Assembly: GCA_934667845.1 (NCBI GenBank)
Contig: CAKUMQ010000050.1
Span: forward strand, 1 to 19,561
Length of the DNA: 19,561 nt
DNA from: an uncultured Eubacteriales bacterium
GTDB lineage: Bacteria > Bacillota > Clostridia > Oscillospirales > Acutalibacteraceae
Direction of reading: 5' to 3'
The translations under genes were made by a program, and so were the position numbers. Of this stretch, positions 1 through 7,827 are shown piece by piece (the first letter of the stretch is position 1; every line of letters begins with the position of its first letter). The notes under the pieces are model-generated. The model searched no databases. It was given only the letters and a program-made list of their open reading frames with translations, and was not told the origin of the DNA.

Positions 1-20
1 CCTGAAAAAGCTGGCAAATT

Positions 21-50
21 GGAGTGGGGAGCACTCCATTTTCGCTTGCT
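21..50 (+). terminator. Possible weak terminator hairpin of an upstream gene
   Basis: A short inverted repeat (GGAGTG at 21-26, CACTCC at 32-37) is followed by an ATTTTC stretch and a T-rich run at 50-56. It could end a gene lying left of the window. The stem is only 6 bp, so the call is weak. Confidence 0.3.
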
Positions 51-81
51 TTTTCTCCCTGTTTCCCCAATTTTCGAGGAA

Positions 82-114
82 AACCCATGCTCTCGCTCCT
101 TGAAAGCATGGGTT
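82..114. repeat. Inverted repeat (9-bp hairpin arms)
   Basis: AACCCATGC (82-90) is the exact reverse complement of GCATGGGTT (106-114), with a 15-base loop. On the minus strand the second arm runs into TTTTCC, so it could serve as a back-up terminator for the lipoprotein gene to its right, but its role is not clear. Confidence 0.45.
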
Positions 115-128
115 CTTTGACAGGCTGA

Positions 129-158
129 AAAGGCTCCTCTTTTGAAAGAGGAGCCTTT
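129..158 (-). terminator. Terminator of the lipoprotein gene
   Basis: A near-perfect palindrome (AAAGGCTCCTCTTT at 129-142 against AAAGAGGAGCCTTT at 145-158) starts 3 bases after the minus-strand stop codon at 161. The arms begin and end in A/T runs, so it can stop transcription from either side. Confidence 0.8.
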
Positions 159-160
159 CT

Positions 161-721
161 TCAGATCAGTGCTATGCCGAGCAGATCCATGCTTTGCCAG
201 ACGTACAGCTCTGTCAGCTTGCCGCCGGCTTCGTCATAGGCGTAAAGATAACACGGGTCCTGCCAGTTGACGTTTAGCTTCAGATAAAGGAAATACCGGC
301 CTCCGGTATTGATCACGGAGATGTCATACATCAAATGATCGATCGAATCGGCAGCCGCCTGCAGGATCTTTTCGGTCGTTTGGTCTGCCGTTACCGGATT
401 CCCGGCCTTATCGCTGCCCCTTGTGTCAACAAGACGGGTGACGATGTCGCCGTTTATGTGCGGATAGATGAAATCGGCGTTGGTGTCCGCATAAAAGAAA
501 ACGGCATCCGTATCCGGAGTGAACTCCGCTGTCTTTTCCGCATGTCCCTTGTTATCCAGAATATAATATTCCTTTGTCGGGGTCGTCTCGGAGTCGCCAA
601 CGCTGCTTTGCAGCGCGACCTTCAGAATCGGTGTGCCGGTCAGGTGGTCGCTCTCCTTTGCACAGGAGAGCATGGTCAGGCAGAGGATCAGGATACAGGA
701 TCCCGCGAGAATACGCTTCAT
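161..721 (-). CDS. Small lipoprotein of unknown function
   Basis: I do not recognise the family. The protein (186 aa from the ATG at 721) begins with a classic lipoprotein signal: MKR, a hydrophobic stretch, then MLSC with Cys20 as the likely lipidated residue, so it should be anchored on the outer face of the membrane. The rest is soluble, with several short beta-like stretches and many Tyr/Asp residues, and no catalytic motif that I can name. Two ATGs compete. The one at 727 sits 4 bases after AAGGAGG; the one at 721 sits 10 bases after it and gives the more typical signal peptide, so 721 is preferred narrowly. It is a single-gene unit with its own strong promoter (814-842) and terminator (129-158). 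Confidence 0.75.
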   Translation of the reverse strand: MKRILAGSCILILCLTMLSCAKESDHLTGTPILKVALQSSVGDSETTPTKEYYILDNKGHAEKTAEFTPDTDAVFFYADTNADFIYPHINGDIVTRLVDTRGSDKAGNPVTADQTTEKILQAAADSIDHLMYDISVINTGGRYFLYLKLNVNWQDPCYLYAYDEAGGKLTELYVWQSMDLLGIALI

Positions 722-813
722 GATCATAGAGCCTCCTTGATGAGCGGACAGCGGATGCTTTCGACGGCCTTTTGAAACGCGTCGTCAGAATCTCCGCTGA
801 CATAGATAATCGT

Positions 814-842
814 ATCATATCATATTGCACGATATTTGTCAA
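814..842 (-). promoter_or_regulatory. SigA-type promoter of the lipoprotein gene
   Basis: Reading the minus strand, TTGACA (842-837) is followed by a 17-base spacer and TATGAT (819-814). This is a full -35 and a 5/6 -10 match at ideal spacing, about 80 bases upstream of the start codon. Confidence 0.8.
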
Positions 843-963
843 AAAATTACTGCAAGAACGGGTAAATGTTCTTCTGCATTAGGCAAGAGCGTGTCCGGAA
901 AAAGTCACCGGACATGGGATAGATTGCACAAAAGGCAGTGGGGGTAATCGTGAGAAACGTGCA
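843..963. other. Intergenic stretch between divergent promoters, two hairpins
   Basis: No gene is seen here. It separates two divergent promoters and holds two inverted repeats: AGAAC/GTTCT (855-859 and 868-872) and TGTCCGG/CCGGACA (892-898 and 908-914). The second has a 7-bp perfect stem and a 9-base loop. They may be protein-binding sites for the divergent pair, but nothing in the sequence proves it. Confidence 0.35.
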
Positions 964-992
964 TTGCCGTACCGGATAAAAAATGGTATACT
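964..992 (+). promoter_or_regulatory. Promoter of the zinc-ribbon protein gene
   Basis: TTGCCG (964-969), a 17-base spacer and TATACT (987-992), with an extended TGG immediately before the -10. Transcription would start near 999, leaving a leader of about 38 bases. Confidence 0.75.
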
Positions 993-1036
993 AAATAATA
1001 ACTTTTCATTCAGTTAAAGAAAGGGAAGGGCGGTTT

Positions 1037-2521
1037 ATGACAGAGAGTGATCGGCGTAGATATGGGTACTGCAAGCGGTGCGGCGGGACAACGGGCAGTC
1101 CGAACGTAGAATACTGCACGCGATGCCATAGTATACTCGATAAGCAGCGCAAGGAATACGAAAAAAAGATGTTTGGGGACAGGGGGGGACAGCAGCGCGA
1201 TGCGGCAAAGGATCGGTATACCTCCACATCCGGACCGGACGGCGGCATCATTGACCGGTATGACGATGGCCGTGTCAGGGTACATTCCGCCTCGGAGATC
1301 AAACGGAATTTCCGGGTGGCGGCAGTCATCCTCGTCCTGCTCGTGCTCGGCGCCTTGGTCGGCGTGCGGTATTATTTTTACAGCGATTATGTCCGCGCGG
1401 TGACGGCGCCCTGTACGATCGAAACGCCGTCAGTTGAGACGGTATCCGCGCTGACCGATGCCATCCTTGCGGCGGATCGGCAGGGCGACAGCATGAGGAT
1501 CATCATAACCGACAGGGGAAAGGACGGCTTTTTGCCGCATTTGCTGAGATCGCACGGCGGCACGGCGGAGATCTGCCGCTGGCAGGAGGACGGCAAGACG
1601 CTGTTTTCGTTTGATTTTGACGGCTACGATGCCGGTACGGGGCTTTCCGGCCGATATTACCTCGCCGAGATCGACAAGACCCCTGCGCTGATCGACCTCA
1701 AGGCGAAAACGGTCTATCCGCAGGGCACGGATACATATGAGAAATATAAACCGCTGCTGGACGGAATTGGCTATCCGGCGCTTATGCAGACGCTGACGAA
1801 AGCGGCGGCGGACGGCGAGACCGGCACAAACGCGCAGTATGACACCCGTATCCTGTCCGGCGACACCGTGACGCTGGCGCTGTATGGCGACGGGTCGCGG
1901 CTGCGCGCGCTCGACCGGTCGGACGGGCGCAATACGGAGATCACCGCGGTGTTTTATACCGGCAGCAGCTTTTCCCTGCCCGACCTCACCGGCTTTGCGA
2001 CTTCCGAGGGGGTCGAGGAGACCGATCCGCTGAAAAAGCTGCTGAACGCCGGCGGCGGGCGGGTCAACATCCATATTTTCGAAAATGCGGACGGACTGAA
2101 AAAAGAGGGGACGGAGCTGGCGGATATCCTGTATGAATCCGATAACGGCCGCCACAGCTTCCGCTTTGACTCCATGGATTATCAGAGCTTTACGGAGGAC
2201 ACCACCTATATTCTCGACCCCGAAAAGAAAACGCTGACCTGCTCCGTATGGAACAACGATACGTTAAAGCACGAGGAGACCGTCTATCAGGCGTCGGAGA
2301 AAAAAGAGCAGTGGGATACCCTCCTGTCCCTTGTGCCGCGTGATTTTGTCTGCGCACATATGGATCTCGATACGGCAGAAAAGAGCGGCTTTCTCGGTAT
2401 TGTGACCACCTATGTGCAGGAGACGGAGAGCGAAAAGGACACACTGTACCTGACGTTTGGCAAGCTCAACGGCTTTACGCACGAGACAAAGGACGGAAAA
2501 CAGATCCGCATGAGCTGGTGA
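1037..2521 (+). CDS. Zinc-ribbon, single-pass membrane protein of unknown function
   Basis: A 494-residue protein with three visible parts. Residues 12-30 form a zinc ribbon (C12-x2-C15 ... C27-x2-C30), followed by a charged linker (31-93) rich in Lys/Arg/Asp. Residues 94-113 are one hydrophobic helix, with basic residues on the N-terminal side, so the ribbon should be cytoplasmic and the remaining ~380 residues outside. The outer part seems to hold two related units (about 135-290 and 332-490): each has a stretch like FSFDFDGYD / FRFDSMD, then a strand-rich segment, a VY element, a helix and a DTxxLxL strand. I know no named family with this exact layout; zinc-ribbon plus helix plus outer domain is a common plan for Gram-positive envelope sensors. 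The ATG at 1037 follows a purine-rich but weak ribosome site. It is a single-gene unit with promoter and terminator. Confidence 0.8.
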   Translation: MTESDRRRYGYCKRCGGTTGSPNVEYCTRCHSILDKQRKEYEKKMFGDRGGQQRDAAKDRYTSTSGPDGGIIDRYDDGRVRVHSASEIKRNFRVAAVILVLLVLGALVGVRYYFYSDYVRAVTAPCTIETPSVETVSALTDAILAADRQGDSMRIIITDRGKDGFLPHLLRSHGGTAEICRWQEDGKTLFSFDFDGYDAGTGLSGRYYLAEIDKTPALIDLKAKTVYPQGTDTYEKYKPLLDGIGYPALMQTLTKAAADGETGTNAQYDTRILSGDTVTLALYGDGSRLRALDRSDGRNTEITAVFYTGSSFSLPDLTGFATSEGVEETDPLKKLLNAGGGRVNIHIFENADGLKKEGTELADILYESDNGRHSFRFDSMDYQSFTEDTTYILDPEKKTLTCSVWNNDTLKHEETVYQASEKKEQWDTLLSLVPRDFVCAHMDLDTAEKSGFLGIVTTYVQETESEKDTLYLTFGKLNGFTHETKDGKQIRMSW

Positions 2522-2539
2522 GCATTCTCACCGAACAGA

Positions 2540-2580
2540 CCGCCCGCTTTCGCCTTTTTAGGGCGGAAGCGGGCGGTTTT
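2540..2580 (+). terminator. Terminator after the zinc-ribbon gene
   Basis: A long GC-rich hairpin (CCGCCCGCTTTCGCC at 2540-2554 pairing with 2561-2576) is followed by TTTT, 18 bases after the stop codon. Confidence 0.9.
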
Positions 2581-2593
2581 GGGCAGTTCCCCC

Positions 2594-2622
2594 TTGCATT
2601 GCCCCGCAAAATGTGGTATACT
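2594..2622 (+). promoter_or_regulatory. Promoter of the Gld-like ABC operon
   Basis: TTGCAT (2594-2599), a 17-base spacer and TATACT (2617-2622) with an extended TGG before the -10. A further perfect TATAAT lies at 2669-2674 but has no good -35 box. The leader to the first start codon would be about 140 bases. Confidence 0.7.
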
Positions 2623-2692
2623 TCACCTAATCGCTTATGCGGAAATCACACGATGCACACATACTCTTTATAATCTGTTTACAACTTGTCGT

Positions 2693-2742
2693 GCGGATTC
2701 CGCTACAATAAAACCAATGACCGTTCCGGCGGCTGTGCCGCC
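2693..2742 (+). other. Two hairpins in the leader of the ABC operon
   Basis: GCGGA-T-TCCGC (2693-2703) and GGCGGC-TGT-GCCGCC (2728-2742) are perfect short inverted repeats just upstream of the ribosome binding site at 2755-2760. The second is a stable RNA hairpin ending 12 bases before AAGGAG. No known riboswitch class is recognised; a role in translation or as an operator is only a guess. Confidence 0.4.
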
Positions 2743-2768
2743 ACACCCTGACAGAAGGAGCATTGACC

Positions 2769-3713
2769 ATGATTGAGGTGCAAAACCTGACGAAACGGTA
2801 CGGAAGCCACCTGGCTGTGGACCGTATCAGTTTCCGCGTGGAGGAAGGCGAGATCCTCGGCTTCCTCGGTCCCAACGGCGCCGGTAAATCCACCACCATG
2901 AACATACTGACGGGTTATCTGTCCGCCAGCGAGGGCACGGTGAAGATCAACGGCTATGACATTCTGGAGGAGCCGCAGAAGGCGAAGGCCAGCATCGGCT
3001 ATCTGCCGGAGCATCCGCCGCTGTATCTGGACATGACGGTGCGCGAATACCTGAACTTCATGTATGATCTGAAGAAGTGCACGCTGCCGCGCGAGCCGCA
3101 TATTGCGGAGATCTGCCGGATCATGAAGATCACGGACGTCTACGGCCGGCTGATCAAGAACCTGTCCAAAGGTTACCGTCAGCGTGTCGGATTTGCGCAG
3201 GCGCTGATCGGCAATCCGCCCGTGCTGATCCTCGACGAGCCGACCGTCGGTCTCGACCCGAATCAGATCATTGAGATCCGCTCGCTGATCAAGAGCCTCG
3301 GCAAACACCATACGGTGATCCTGTCCTCGCATATCCTGCCCGAGATCCAAGCGGTCTGCGACCGTATCGTTATCATCAGCGGCGGAAAGATCGTCGCCGA
3401 CGATACCGCTGCCAATCTGTCTGCACAGTATTCCGACGACCGCAGCCTCTCGCTGCGCGTGGCGGGACCCGAGGCGGAAGTCAAAGCGCTGCTGCAAAAA
3501 ATTCCGGGCGTCGAGCGGGTGGTCTCACTCGGCGAAAAGGAAAAGGGGACGGTGGATTTCGCCGTTTATCCCAAGTCTGATACGGATGTGCGCCGCGAGA
3601 TCTTCACGCGTCTTGCCGACCGTGGCTGGGCGCTGTTCGGTATGACCTCCATGCAGATGACGCTTGAGGACATCTTTATCACACTGACGCACCGTGCGGA
3701 AGGAGGCAACTGA
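2769..3713 (+). CDS. ABC transporter ATP-binding protein (GldA/NatA type)
   Basis: Energy-supplying ATPase of an ABC-2 type exporter. All motifs are visible in the 314 residues: Walker A GPNGAGKST (34-42), signature LSKGYRQR (132-139), Walker B VLILDEP (152-158), D-loop GLD (161-163) and switch His188. The Q-loop position reads GYLPE, with Glu instead of Gln, which is usual in the GldA/NatA branch. A C-terminal ~90-residue extension follows the ATPase core, as is common in exporter ATPases. The ATG at 2769 is preferred over the in-frame TTG at 2763 because AAGGAG lies 8 bases upstream of the ATG and only 2 from the TTG. It is the first gene of a four-gene operon; the permease starts 2 bases after its stop. 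Substrate unknown. Confidence 0.93.
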   Translation: MIEVQNLTKRYGSHLAVDRISFRVEEGEILGFLGPNGAGKSTTMNILTGYLSASEGTVKINGYDILEEPQKAKASIGYLPEHPPLYLDMTVREYLNFMYDLKKCTLPREPHIAEICRIMKITDVYGRLIKNLSKGYRQRVGFAQALIGNPPVLILDEPTVGLDPNQIIEIRSLIKSLGKHHTVILSSHILPEIQAVCDRIVIISGGKIVADDTAANLSAQYSDDRSLSLRVAGPEAEVKALLQKIPGVERVVSLGEKEKGTVDFAVYPKSDTDVRREIFTRLADRGWALFGMTSMQMTLEDIFITLTHRAEGGN

Positions 3714-3715
3714 TC

Positions 3716-4426
3716 GTGGGCGCTGTATTCAAACGGGAGTTCCGCTCCTTTTTCACCTCTCCGGTCGGCTATATCGTATTTGCCGTGCTGTTTGCATTCT
3801 CCGGGTATTTCTTCTTTTTGTACAACCTCTATTCCGGACAGACCTCGCTTTCCTATGTGTTTGACGGTCTGTTCACGATCGTTCTGCTGCTCGTGCTGCC
3901 CATTTTGAGCATGCGTCTGCTCAGCGACGACAAGCGTCAAAAGACCGATCAGGCGCTTTTGACTGCGCCGACCGGTCTGACCGGCGTGGTGGTCGGGAAG
4001 TTCCTCGCGGCGCTGCTCGTGTTTGCGATCGGTATTTCGATCACGCTTGTCTACGCGGTGGTGATCGCCGTAAAGGTGACGCCCGACTGGCTTGTGATCA
4101 TCGGCAACTATCTGGGGCTTTTGCTGCTTGGCGGCGCGATCCTCGCCATCGGCACATTCATCTCCAGCCTGACGGAGAGCCAGTTTATCGCGGCGCTCGG
4201 CACGTTTGTCGTGTCGTTTATGCTGCTGATGGTGGACACGTTCAGCTCGCTGTTCCCGAGCAGCAAGGTGCTCAGCGCGATCGTGTCCTTCCTGTCGGTG
4301 TCCACCCGCTACAGTCATTTTACCAGCGGCGTGATCGGCTACAACGACGTCATTTTCTTCCTGTCCATGCAGGTGCTGTTCCTGTTTCTGACGGTGCGTA
4401 TTCTCGACCGTCGGCGCTGGAGCTGA
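3716..4426 (+). CDS. ABC-2 type permease (GldF-like)
   Basis: Membrane subunit of the exporter. The 236 residues contain about six hydrophobic helices (roughly 18-38, 53-70, 93-116, 124-148, 155-177 and 212-231). A cytoplasmic loop after helix 2 reads DDKRQKTDQALLTAPT, a hallmark of the GldF/NosY-like ABC-2 permease family. The start is GTG at 3716, 9 bases after AGGAGG inside the end of the ATPase gene, and only 2 bases after its stop, so the two are translationally coupled. It ends 16 bases before the GldG-like gene. With the ATPase it should form the membrane pore; the exported or sensed substrate cannot be read from sequence. Confidence 0.9.
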   Translation: MGAVFKREFRSFFTSPVGYIVFAVLFAFSGYFFFLYNLYSGQTSLSYVFDGLFTIVLLLVLPILSMRLLSDDKRQKTDQALLTAPTGLTGVVVGKFLAALLVFAIGISITLVYAVVIAVKVTPDWLVIIGNYLGLLLLGGAILAIGTFISSLTESQFIAALGTFVVSFMLLMVDTFSSLFPSSKVLSAIVSFLSVSTRYSHFTSGVIGYNDVIFFLSMQVLFLFLTVRILDRRRWS

Positions 4427-4442
4427 AAGGGGGCATAATCAG

Positions 4443-6215
4443 ATGAACGAGAACGAGAAAAACGTGCTGTCCTCCGAGGAGGAGCAGATCGAGACCCCCG
4501 CAGAGGAGACGGTCGATACGGTCGCCGATACGGCGGATGCGCCGGAGGAGACCGTGACTGAGGAAGCCGAAGCTGCCGATACGGCTGCAGAGGAAGAGAC
4601 GGCTGCGGAGGAGGATACCGCCTCTGACGACAAGGCGGACAAAAAACGCAAAAAAGAGAAAAAAGCGAAGAAAAGCTCCGGCCGCTCGCTGAAGAAATTC
4701 TTCCGCTCCCGCAAATTCCGGTTCGGCGCCGCCTCGACGGCGCTGACGGTGATCGTGGCGGCGGTGCTTGTGCTGGTCGGCGTGATCGGCGACGTGCTCA
4801 ACGATCGCTTCCCGATCAGTCTGGATCTGACTGCCGACAAGAGCTACACCTTCTCCGAGAACAGCGAAAAGGTCGCGAAGCTCGTTGACCGCGATGTGGA
4901 AATTGTGGTGTTTGCTGATGAGGATACTTTCAAGAATGCCACGACCGGCGACGAGGGGACGATCCTCAAGCAGTTTTACGAGTTTACGAAAAAATACGAG
5001 TCGCTGACCGGCGGCAAGGTCAAAACGGTGTATGTCGATGCGACCAACGACCCGACGACCTATGCGAAGTATTCCGATAAATACGATCTGTCTGCGGGCG
5101 GCAGTCTGCCGATCCTGTTCCGTACTGACGACCGCTACCGTGTCGTTGCTCCTACGGAATTGTATGAAACGACCGGCGACGGCTATTATCAGCAGCAGCA
5201 GATCAGCTCCTCCAACGTGGAGAGCGTGCTGGCGACCAATCTGCAGTATCTTTGCCGCAACAGTGTGGCAAAGGTCACGATGATCACCGGCCATGACGAG
5301 GGAATGATCAGCGGACGGGACAGCGGTACTGTCGCCGATGTGACCGATGTGCTCAAGCGCAACGGCTATGACGTGGAGACGGTGGATTTCACCACCTCCA
5401 ACAAGATCTCCGACGATTCCCGCGCACTGGTCATCGTGGCGCCGACCAAGGATTACAGTGCCGACGATATCAAGCGGATCCGCACCTGGCTGTACAACGA
5501 TGCCCGCTACGGCCGCGACCTTATCGTGCTGACCAACTATGCCGCCTCCTGCCCGAATCTGTACGATTTCCTCAAAGAGGAATATTATGTGCAGGTGGAG
5601 AGCAATGTCGTGCTGGAGACCTCCGCCGACTATACCTACAGCTACCGTGCCTTTTATCCCTATGCCATTGTGGAGTCGACGGATTACACCTCCGCGGTCG
5701 CGGGCAAGAAGGTACTGCTGCCGACCTGCCTGCAGCTCACGCCGCTAAAGGAGAACAACACGGATTACGCGCAGTATGTTGTGCCGCTGGCGAAATTCAA
5801 CGGGACGGCGCAGCTGATGCCGATCACCTCACTTTCGGATGAAAATGCCAAGGCGGTCGAGCCGGAGGGCGATGTCTACGGCGTGCTGCTCTCGGTGTAT
5901 GACAGCTATAACAACGATCTGCAGGAGCAGACCACGACGCGTGTGCTGATCTCGGGCAGCTACGATATACTCAACTCCGATATCCGCCAGTCCCTTTCCA
6001 CCGTGAAAAACGAGGATATGTTTATGGGCGCGTTCAATCAGATGATGGGCAACACCGATTCCATCGTGGTTTCCAGTCATTCGATCGACAACAAAACGCT
6101 TGAGTATTCCGGCACAGCCAAAATGGTGCTTGGCTTCGGCGTGTTTACCGTGACGATCCCGCTGATCATGCTGATCCTCTGTCTCGTGGTGTTTATCCGG
6201 AGGAAGCATCTATGA
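4443..6215 (+). CDS. GldG-like ABC auxiliary protein
   Basis: Large accessory subunit of the Gld-type transporter (590 aa). Order: a very acidic, Ala/Thr/Glu-rich tail (1-65), a Lys-rich basic patch (66-94), a hydrophobic helix (95-116), a long extracytoplasmic domain and a C-terminal helix (562-585) ending in RRKHL. Right after the first helix comes SLDLTADKSYTFSENSEKV (126-144), the entry motif of the GldG/ABC_transp_aux family, whose members sit beside ABC-2 permeases. The ATG at 4443 lies 9 bases after AGGGGG. The acidic-basic tail is longer than usual for this family and is low-complexity. Its last four bases (ATGA) overlap the next gene, indicating coupled translation. In Bacteroidetes the homologue belongs to the gliding apparatus; here the role is unknown. 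Confidence 0.88.
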   Translation: MNENEKNVLSSEEEQIETPAEETVDTVADTADAPEETVTEEAEAADTAAEEETAAEEDTASDDKADKKRKKEKKAKKSSGRSLKKFFRSRKFRFGAASTALTVIVAAVLVLVGVIGDVLNDRFPISLDLTADKSYTFSENSEKVAKLVDRDVEIVVFADEDTFKNATTGDEGTILKQFYEFTKKYESLTGGKVKTVYVDATNDPTTYAKYSDKYDLSAGGSLPILFRTDDRYRVVAPTELYETTGDGYYQQQQISSSNVESVLATNLQYLCRNSVAKVTMITGHDEGMISGRDSGTVADVTDVLKRNGYDVETVDFTTSNKISDDSRALVIVAPTKDYSADDIKRIRTWLYNDARYGRDLIVLTNYAASCPNLYDFLKEEYYVQVESNVVLETSADYTYSYRAFYPYAIVESTDYTSAVAGKKVLLPTCLQLTPLKENNTDYAQYVVPLAKFNGTAQLMPITSLSDENAKAVEPEGDVYGVLLSVYDSYNNDLQEQTTTRVLISGSYDILNSDIRQSLSTVKNEDMFMGAFNQMMGNTDSIVVSSHSIDNKTLEYSGTAKMVLGFGVFTVTIPLIMLILCLVVFIRRKHL

Positions 6216-7750
6216 AAAAACAGCTTCGCTTGCTTGCCATCCTCGGCGCTGTCGTGGTGGTGCTCGGCGCGGCGCTGAGTGTGGTCCTGCTCACAAAGCC
6301 CGAGGACACCGGGGATTCCTCTGCAGAGGAATCCTCGGATACCTCGATCACCCTGCTGGAGATCAAAAAGCAGGAGGAGACCTCGGGGGAGGAATCGACC
6401 GTATCCCGCATTAAAGAAGCGGTGATCACCGCCGGAAGCGAGACCTATACCGTATGCCGCGACAAGGACGGACAGCTGTATGTAAAGGGCTATGAAAAGC
6501 TGCCGGTGCAGACCAGTCTTTTTGATTCGCTGGAGACGGAGCTGACGAAGATCGTCGCCACGCAGGAGATCAAATTCTCCGGAAACGATGCGGATTACGG
6601 CTTGGATAAGCCGACGGCGACCGCCGAGGTCACCTATGACGACGGAACCAAAGCCACGTTGACGGTCGGTGCCGCCGCCCCGCAGGATGCCGGGTATTAT
6701 TTCCGCATTTCCGGCAAAGACGGCGTATATCTCGTGGATTCCGGTCTGGCGGATGCGCTCGGCTATCCGGCAGTGTCCTATATCGGGACAACGCTGTATA
6801 CGGCGCCTGCCGTGAAGTCCGACGACGAGAACGGCAACGCGGTGCTGCGCGATGTCACCATGAAAGGCCCCGGGCTTGAACGCGAATACAGCTACCGTAT
6901 GGCGTCGGCGGACGACGGCTCGGAGTTTACCTACTGCACCTATGTGCTGACCTATCCGTATAAGCGCTCCACCAACACCAACACGCTCGGCGAGTCGATC
7001 ACCGGCGCGACGTCCCTGCTTGCGGATACGGCGGTCGTTCCGTTTCCGAAGGCGGCTGACCTGAAACAATACGGACTGGACAAACCGGCGATCAACGCCG
7101 AGATCCACACCGCCGTGCAGACGTCCACCACCTCGGAGCCGTCTGAGGTCAGCGGGGAGAGCGAAACGATCACCAGCTATTACAACGTGCAGGAGCACAC
7201 TGTCAGGCTGAGCGCCGTCAAAAACGGCGTATTCTATGTGCTGGTGGACGATATCGACTGCATCTACCAGGTGTCGGCGTCCTCGCTGCCGTGGGCAACG
7301 CTCTCTTATGAGGACTGCGTGACCAGTCTGATGTTCCTGAAAGACATCACAACGGTCAACAAAATGTCGTTTACCTTTAACGGCAAGACCCACCAGTTCG
7401 CTCTGACACATTACCCCGACGAGGACGACAACGAGAAAAATATGGCGGTCACGATGGACGGAAAAACCATCAGCACACCGTATTTCCGCTCGTTCTATCA
7501 GGTGCTGATGGGTGTCGACCGCGCCGGTGCCGCGCCCGAAGCGCCGAAGGGAACACCGGAAATCTCCTTTACCTATACAGATAAGGATACCAATCGCTCA
7601 ACGCTGATCGAGCTGTTCCCGTATTCCGCCAGCGTCTATATCGGGCGCTTTGACAAGGGCGATACCTTTAAGGTGCGCGCCAGTACAGTGGATGAGCTGC
7701 TGCGGCAATACCAAAATCTCATTGACGGCAAGGAAGTTCTGCTCGGTTAG
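6212..7750 (+). CDS. DUF4340 domain membrane-anchored protein
   Basis: Last gene of the Gld-like operon, 512 aa. A short basic start and one helix (7-27) anchor it; the remainder should be extracytoplasmic. After an acidic Ser/Glu linker (30-65) comes a DUF4340-type region with the motif DYGLDKP (128-134) and the following strand pattern GTKATLTVG. YGLDKP occurs again at 287-292, so the fold is probably duplicated. The family has no established biochemical activity but recurrently follows GldG-like genes. Start ATG at 6212 overlaps the previous stop (ATGA) and has GGAGGA 7 bases upstream. The stop TAG at 7748 is followed by a strong hairpin. Confidence 0.88.
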   Translation: MKKQLRLLAILGAVVVVLGAALSVVLLTKPEDTGDSSAEESSDTSITLLEIKKQEETSGEESTVSRIKEAVITAGSETYTVCRDKDGQLYVKGYEKLPVQTSLFDSLETELTKIVATQEIKFSGNDADYGLDKPTATAEVTYDDGTKATLTVGAAAPQDAGYYFRISGKDGVYLVDSGLADALGYPAVSYIGTTLYTAPAVKSDDENGNAVLRDVTMKGPGLEREYSYRMASADDGSEFTYCTYVLTYPYKRSTNTNTLGESITGATSLLADTAVVPFPKAADLKQYGLDKPAINAEIHTAVQTSTTSEPSEVSGESETITSYYNVQEHTVRLSAVKNGVFYVLVDDIDCIYQVSASSLPWATLSYEDCVTSLMFLKDITTVNKMSFTFNGKTHQFALTHYPDEDDNEKNMAVTMDGKTISTPYFRSFYQVLMGVDRAGAAPEAPKGTPEISFTYTDKDTNRSTLIELFPYSASVYIGRFDKGDTFKVRASTVDELLRQYQNLIDGKEVLLG

Positions 7751-7772
7751 ATCCTGCACATGTACCCGCATG

Positions 7773-7818
7773 AAAAGACCCGACTGCTCCTTTCAAGTGA
7801 GGAACCGTCGGGTCTTTT
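7773..7818. terminator. Bidirectional terminator between convergent genes
   Basis: AAAAGACCCGAC (7773-7784) is the reverse complement of GTCGGGTCTTTT (7807-7818), with a smaller TCCT/AGGA pairing inside. The A/T flanks allow termination on both strands: the ABC operon from the left and the sugar kinase from the right. Confidence 0.9.
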
Positions 7819-7827
7819 GGTTTGTTA

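Noticed and set aside
2703..3497. Minus-strand frame opposite the ABC ATPase
   Set aside because: Antisense shadow; the plus strand encodes complete Walker A, signature and Walker B motifs.
6077..7411. Long open frame (444 codons) on the minus strand opposite the GldG-like and DUF4340 genes
   Set aside because: It is the antisense shadow of well-supported genes; its translation is rich in Arg/His/Gly with no family pattern and no ribosome site.
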